A stretch of 64,000 nt of DNA. It comes from Adineta ricciae (taxonomy: Eukaryota > Rotifera > Eurotatoria > Adinetida > Adinetidae). The stretch is taken from assembly GCA_905250025.1 (NCBI GenBank), contig CAJNOJ010000071.1:248001-312000 (forward strand), written 5' to 3'. The notes under the pieces were generated by a model that did not search any database, had not been told where the DNA came from, and was given only the letters and a program-made list of their open reading frames with translations. Of the stretch, positions 60,817 to 64,000 are shown piece after piece (position 1 is the stretch's first letter; each line of letters starts with the position of its first letter). The position numbers and the translations under genes are program-made.

Positions 60817-62353
60817 ATGAAGTACTTTTTTCGATGGATTGTTGACCAATTGGTCAAATTAAATATCTTTGATAAAGGAACAACTGATGAACATTCAAAA
60901 CGCAATGAAATTTTATCGACAAGAGTTTATATTATCAGTTTAATTATAATTCTTTTCGTTTTAACCTTAATAACATCATTGCAATCGAATTTGAATACAA
61001 TTACAATGAAAAATCCGACGGAAGATGAATATAACAAATTACAATTGAAAAATTTCGATCATTTTCAATGTCCTTGTGCACAAATCTCGAATACATATGA
61101 TGAATTTGTCACTATAATTCCTGAATATCATGAAATATGTTCATCTGATTTCCTAAGTGAAAATTGGATTAATTATTTATTTTATGAAAATACGAGTTAT
61201 TATTTTCAATTAGATTTCCGTCATAGTGCATCATCAAGATTTCAACTTCTTCGTACATTATGTCAACTAGCCCAACAATCGATAACAGATCATTTAAACG
61301 AATATTATTCATATGAATTTATAACCAATGAACTTTTATCATCAAATGTATTTCATCTTCAAATAGATTCATTTCTTAGTGTATTTCAACAAACTTTCCC
61401 ATCCTCATTTCGAAATTTGTTAAAATTAATTCGACAAACAACAATATCAAATGGAATATTCTCAGCAATCGATACAAGTCTTGCTTATGCATTTCATCCA
61501 TCAAATATCACACGAATTTATATGGATAGTATTTATTATTATGAAATAAGTTTACAAAGCAAAATTTTTGATTGTTATTGTGATAATTATACAATATGTG
61601 CAATGCCTGAAGGAATTTATAGTAATTTAGATCGATATGATCATCCAGGATCTGCTTGGATTAATGATGTTAATGTTAAAGCACAAACTGCAGGAATTAA
61701 TGCAACATTTTTAATCGATGGAATGATTGTGGGTTGTAAACCAATTGAATCTTTAATGCGTTCAACTCTCGAATGTTTATATGATCGAATTTGTTTAAAT
61801 CGAATTGGAAAATTTATTAATTATACTTCAATATCAATTGATTCATTTCAAATTTTAAATCAATCGAAAGTAATTCGAAATGAAACTATTGAAACGTTGA
61901 CCAATAGATTATNGAATGATTGTGGGTTGTAAACCAATTGAATCTTTAATGCGTTCAACTCTCGAATGTTTATATGATCGAATTTGTTTAAATCGAATTG
62001 GAAAATTTATTAATTATACTTCAATATCAATTGATTCATTTCAAATTTTAAATCAATCGAAAGTAATTCGAAATGAAACTATTGAAACGTTGACCAATAG
62101 ATTATTTGTTGAAAATTGGATTATTAATAAATCATATTCGAAGTATTTTCATTCATGTCAACCTTCATTTTGTCAATATACAATTGAACAAAAACAAAGT
62201 TTTGTACAAATTCTCGCAACTCTTATTAGTTTATATGGAGGTTTAAGAATTGTTCTTTCATTAATTATTCCTGCAATTATTAAGTTTTTTCGAAGAAAAA
62301 AAGCACCGGAATATCGACGATCAAACGGTATTGTATTGTTTTTCAACATTTAG
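60817..62353 (+). CDS. Two-TM Cys-rich ectodomain protein, family member 1 (frame broken by assembly duplication)
   Basis: Open from ATG 60817 with a membrane helix near residues 40-60 (VYIISLIIILFVLTLI). A large ectodomain follows, with NFDHFQCPCAQIS, YHEICSS, CYCDNYTICAMPEGIY, VGCKPIESLMRSTLECLYD and SCQPSFCQYT, then a second hydrophobic segment (LISLYGGLRIVLSLIIPAII) before a basic tail. The frame is interrupted at a lone N (61913), where 192 bases are repeated exactly; without the extra 193 bases the coding length would be 448 codons. Both ends inside, a Cys-rich ectodomain and a Gly-containing second helix recall DEG/ENaC channels in layout, but I cannot confirm that family. The neighbour at 62772 is a clear paralogue. 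Confidence 0.7.
61721..62105 (+). repeat. Exact 192-base tandem duplication flanking a single N (probable assembly artefact)
   Basis: Bases 61721-61912 and 61914-62105 are identical as far as I can compare, separated only by the N at 61913. A real duplication would shift the reading frame by one base within an otherwise intact gene, so a failed contig merge is the simplest explanation. Confidence 0.85.
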
Positions 62354-62771
62354 GCACTTCATAGTAAATCTATAACGATATTTTGTCTTCCATGAAAGAT
62401 TTTCAGTACTAACAGATAATTTTTATTTTCTAGAAATACTCATTTTGTGAAAATTGCGCGAAAGTTAATAGAGGTATAAACACAGGACACTCACGATGGG
62501 CTTTTTAAATGCAAATAGAAATACGAGTGTGCCGATTTTTTATGAAAGAGATGTATATCCTAATGGAATCACGTCTTTCTTTATTTGTTCCTATCACAAA
62601 TCGCATTGTTTTCAGACAAAACATTCGTCCATAGAAGAGAAAGAAAGAAAACATCGTATCAAAGTGCACCGATATGTATCCGCGAAATAAGGACAAATAG
62701 GATGAGTACAGCAGATGATAGTGGAGCGTCACAACGAGATTCTCGATCATTGATCTTTGAAAAGAAAGAAA
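62354..62771. other. Spacer between tandem paralogues
   Basis: No coding signal beyond short chance frames. Presumably the 3' UTR of member 1 and the promoter of member 2. Confidence 0.4.
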
Positions 62772-64000
62772 ATGTTTTTGTATAATTTAGTATCAAAAAT
62801 TGTTCATTTATACAAATTAATTCGTTTATTAATAAAATCTTTAATAGAATTGAATATTTTTAATAAATATTCACAAGATGAACATGCACAAAAGAATGGA
62901 AGATTATCAACAAAACTTTATTTTCTCATTTTAATTCTTTGTTTATTTATTTTTGGAATATATTTATCATTAGAAAAACAAACACATAGAAAATTAGTTT
63001 TAAATCCAACAAAAATTCAATATGAAACTTTACAAAATGAATCCTTTGATGAATTTCAATGTCCATGTAATCATATCTCAATAAAATATGGAGATTTTCT
63101 TCAATTTCATCCGACATATCATGAATTATGTTCAAGTATATTTGCCTCAAATCTTTGGTATAATGCTTATGTAATTTGGAATATCACAAATTCATGTTAT
63201 TATCCATCGTTTCAAAATTTAGCTTCTTTTTATTTTTCACTTTTATTAACATTTTGTCAATCGGCAAATGAAACTATTTCGAATAGTTTAACACAATTTT
63301 ATGCATTGGAATATATCACATCTAATGTTATTCAAGAAATTCAATTTAATTATGAAATTATGTCATTGATCGAATCATTTCAAGTTCAATTACAAAATTT
63401 ATTTCGACAACAATGGAATTTATTACAAAGTGTCTTAGCAAATAATCAAATTATCAGTGTACGAAAAACAAATTTTATTTTAAATGGAAAAATGATGAAT
63501 CAAACAGTTGTTCCTTATTCATATATAAAACAATATGAAAATTGTACTTGTGGAACAAATTCACTTTGTTATGAAACACTTGGATTTTGTATTCCAAGTC
63601 GACGTGATTATATCAAAGGAATGCGTGTTGGTTGTTATATGGTTGAATCTTTATTTTTATCAACAACTGAATGTTTTTATGATGAACACTGTCTTGATAT
63701 TATTAAATCATATATGAGAATTTCAGCTCCAATCTATTCGAAATTAAATATTTTAAATAAAACTTTGCCAAGTCAATATAAAACAAATGATTCAATTGAA
63801 AAAATCCTGAAAAATCTTTTTATTGAACAATGGAATGAATTTTATTCGTATGAAATGTATTTTAATCAATGTCAACCATCGGTTTGTTCATATTTCATTT
63901 CTCAATCACCAAGTTTTATTTCTACTTTTACAAAATTAATTGGAATTTATGGTGGTTTGAATATTCTTTTGAAATTTTTTCTTCCAAATCTCGTTTATTT
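62772..64000 (+). CDS. Two-TM Cys-rich ectodomain protein, family member 2 (3' end outside window)
   Basis: An uninterrupted frame of 409 codons from ATG 62772 to the window end. It parallels member 1 throughout: N-terminal helix LYFLILILCLFIFGIYLSL, EFQCPCNHIS, YHELCSS, CTCGTNSLCYETLGFCIPSR, VGCYMVESLFLSTTECFYD, NQCQPSVCSYF and the start of the second helix (KLIGIYGGLNILLKFFLP). The shared cysteine and glycine pattern with strong divergence elsewhere shows an old tandem duplication. The stop and the cytoplasmic tail lie downstream. Function is unknown; the topology allows a receptor or channel subunit. Confidence 0.75.
   Translation, partial: MFLYNLVSKIVHLYKLIRLLIKSLIELNIFNKYSQDEHAQKNGRLSTKLYFLILILCLFIFGIYLSLEKQTHRKLVLNPTKIQYETLQNESFDEFQCPCNHISIKYGDFLQFHPTYHELCSSIFASNLWYNAYVIWNITNSCYYPSFQNLASFYFSLLLTFCQSANETISNSLTQFYALEYITSNVIQEIQFNYEIMSLIESFQVQLQNLFRQQWNLLQSVLANNQIISVRKTNFILNGKMMNQTVVPYSYIKQYENCTCGTNSLCYETLGFCIPSRRDYIKGMRVGCYMVESLFLSTTECFYDEHCLDIIKSYMRISAPIYSKLNILNKTLPSQYKTNDSIEKILKNLFIEQWNEFYSYEMYFNQCQPSVCSYFISQSPSFISTFTKLIGIYGGLNILLKFFLPNLVY

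Overview
The window looks like nuclear DNA of a small invertebrate with a compact genome, most likely a bdelloid rotifer (Adineta/Rotaria type). This is inferred from AT-rich DNA, gene-dense stretches, many introns of about 45-60 bases with strict GT-AG ends, a run of animal housekeeping genes, and a few genes that are rare in animals (a two-domain fluoride channel, a T4 Rnl1-like RNA ligase). I resolved gene models by hand splicing. In nearly all of them the exon lengths add up to a multiple of three, which supports the models.

Layout. 0.2-8.2 kb (+): C-terminal part of a BLTP1/tweek lipid-transfer protein. 8.8-11.4 kb (+): RUFY-type RUN-coiled coil-FYVE protein. 11.9-12.4 kb (+): myosin essential light chain-like EF-hand protein. 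12.6-14.0 kb (+): TPRA1-like 7TM protein. 14.1-14.5 kb (-): a three-exon gene for a small secreted peptide precursor. 15.8-17.5 kb (-): fatty acyl-CoA reductase family member with an altered active site. 18.5-20.3 kb (-): RNA ligase. 22.0-23.1 kb (+): fluoride exporter FEX. 23.1-27.2 kb: no gene seen. 27.3-29.1 kb (+): RagC/D GTPase. 30.6-33.6 kb (+): FAM91A. 33.8-36.2 kb (+): TRAF7. 36.3-36.8 kb (+): small single-TM protein. 37.2-41.7 kb (-): long unrecognised multi-exon gene. 42.5-43.5 kb (+): intronless eIF2-beta-like protein. 44.0-44.6 kb (-): small membrane protein. 45.5-47.6 kb (-): aminergic GPCR. 48.7-56.0 kb (-): 14-exon neurexin-like receptor whose cytoplasmic tail is a WD-type beta-propeller. 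56.3 kb: sequence gap. 56.9-57.5 kb (-): broken copper monooxygenase pseudogene. 57.5-60.8 kb: AT-rich, repeat-like, with a palindromic element. 60.8-64.0 kb (+): two tandem members of a 2TM ectodomain family, the second running off the window.

Several products belong to shared processes: RagC, FAM91A, RUFY and BLTP1 all act in endomembrane or lysosome/TOR biology, and TRAF7 and the GPCR in signalling. I see no operon-like logic; adjacency is probably just gene density. The most unusual object is the neurexin-like receptor with an intracellular propeller. Next are the small secreted peptide gene that simple ORF calling misses, the RNA ligase, and the apparently catalytically dead FAR.
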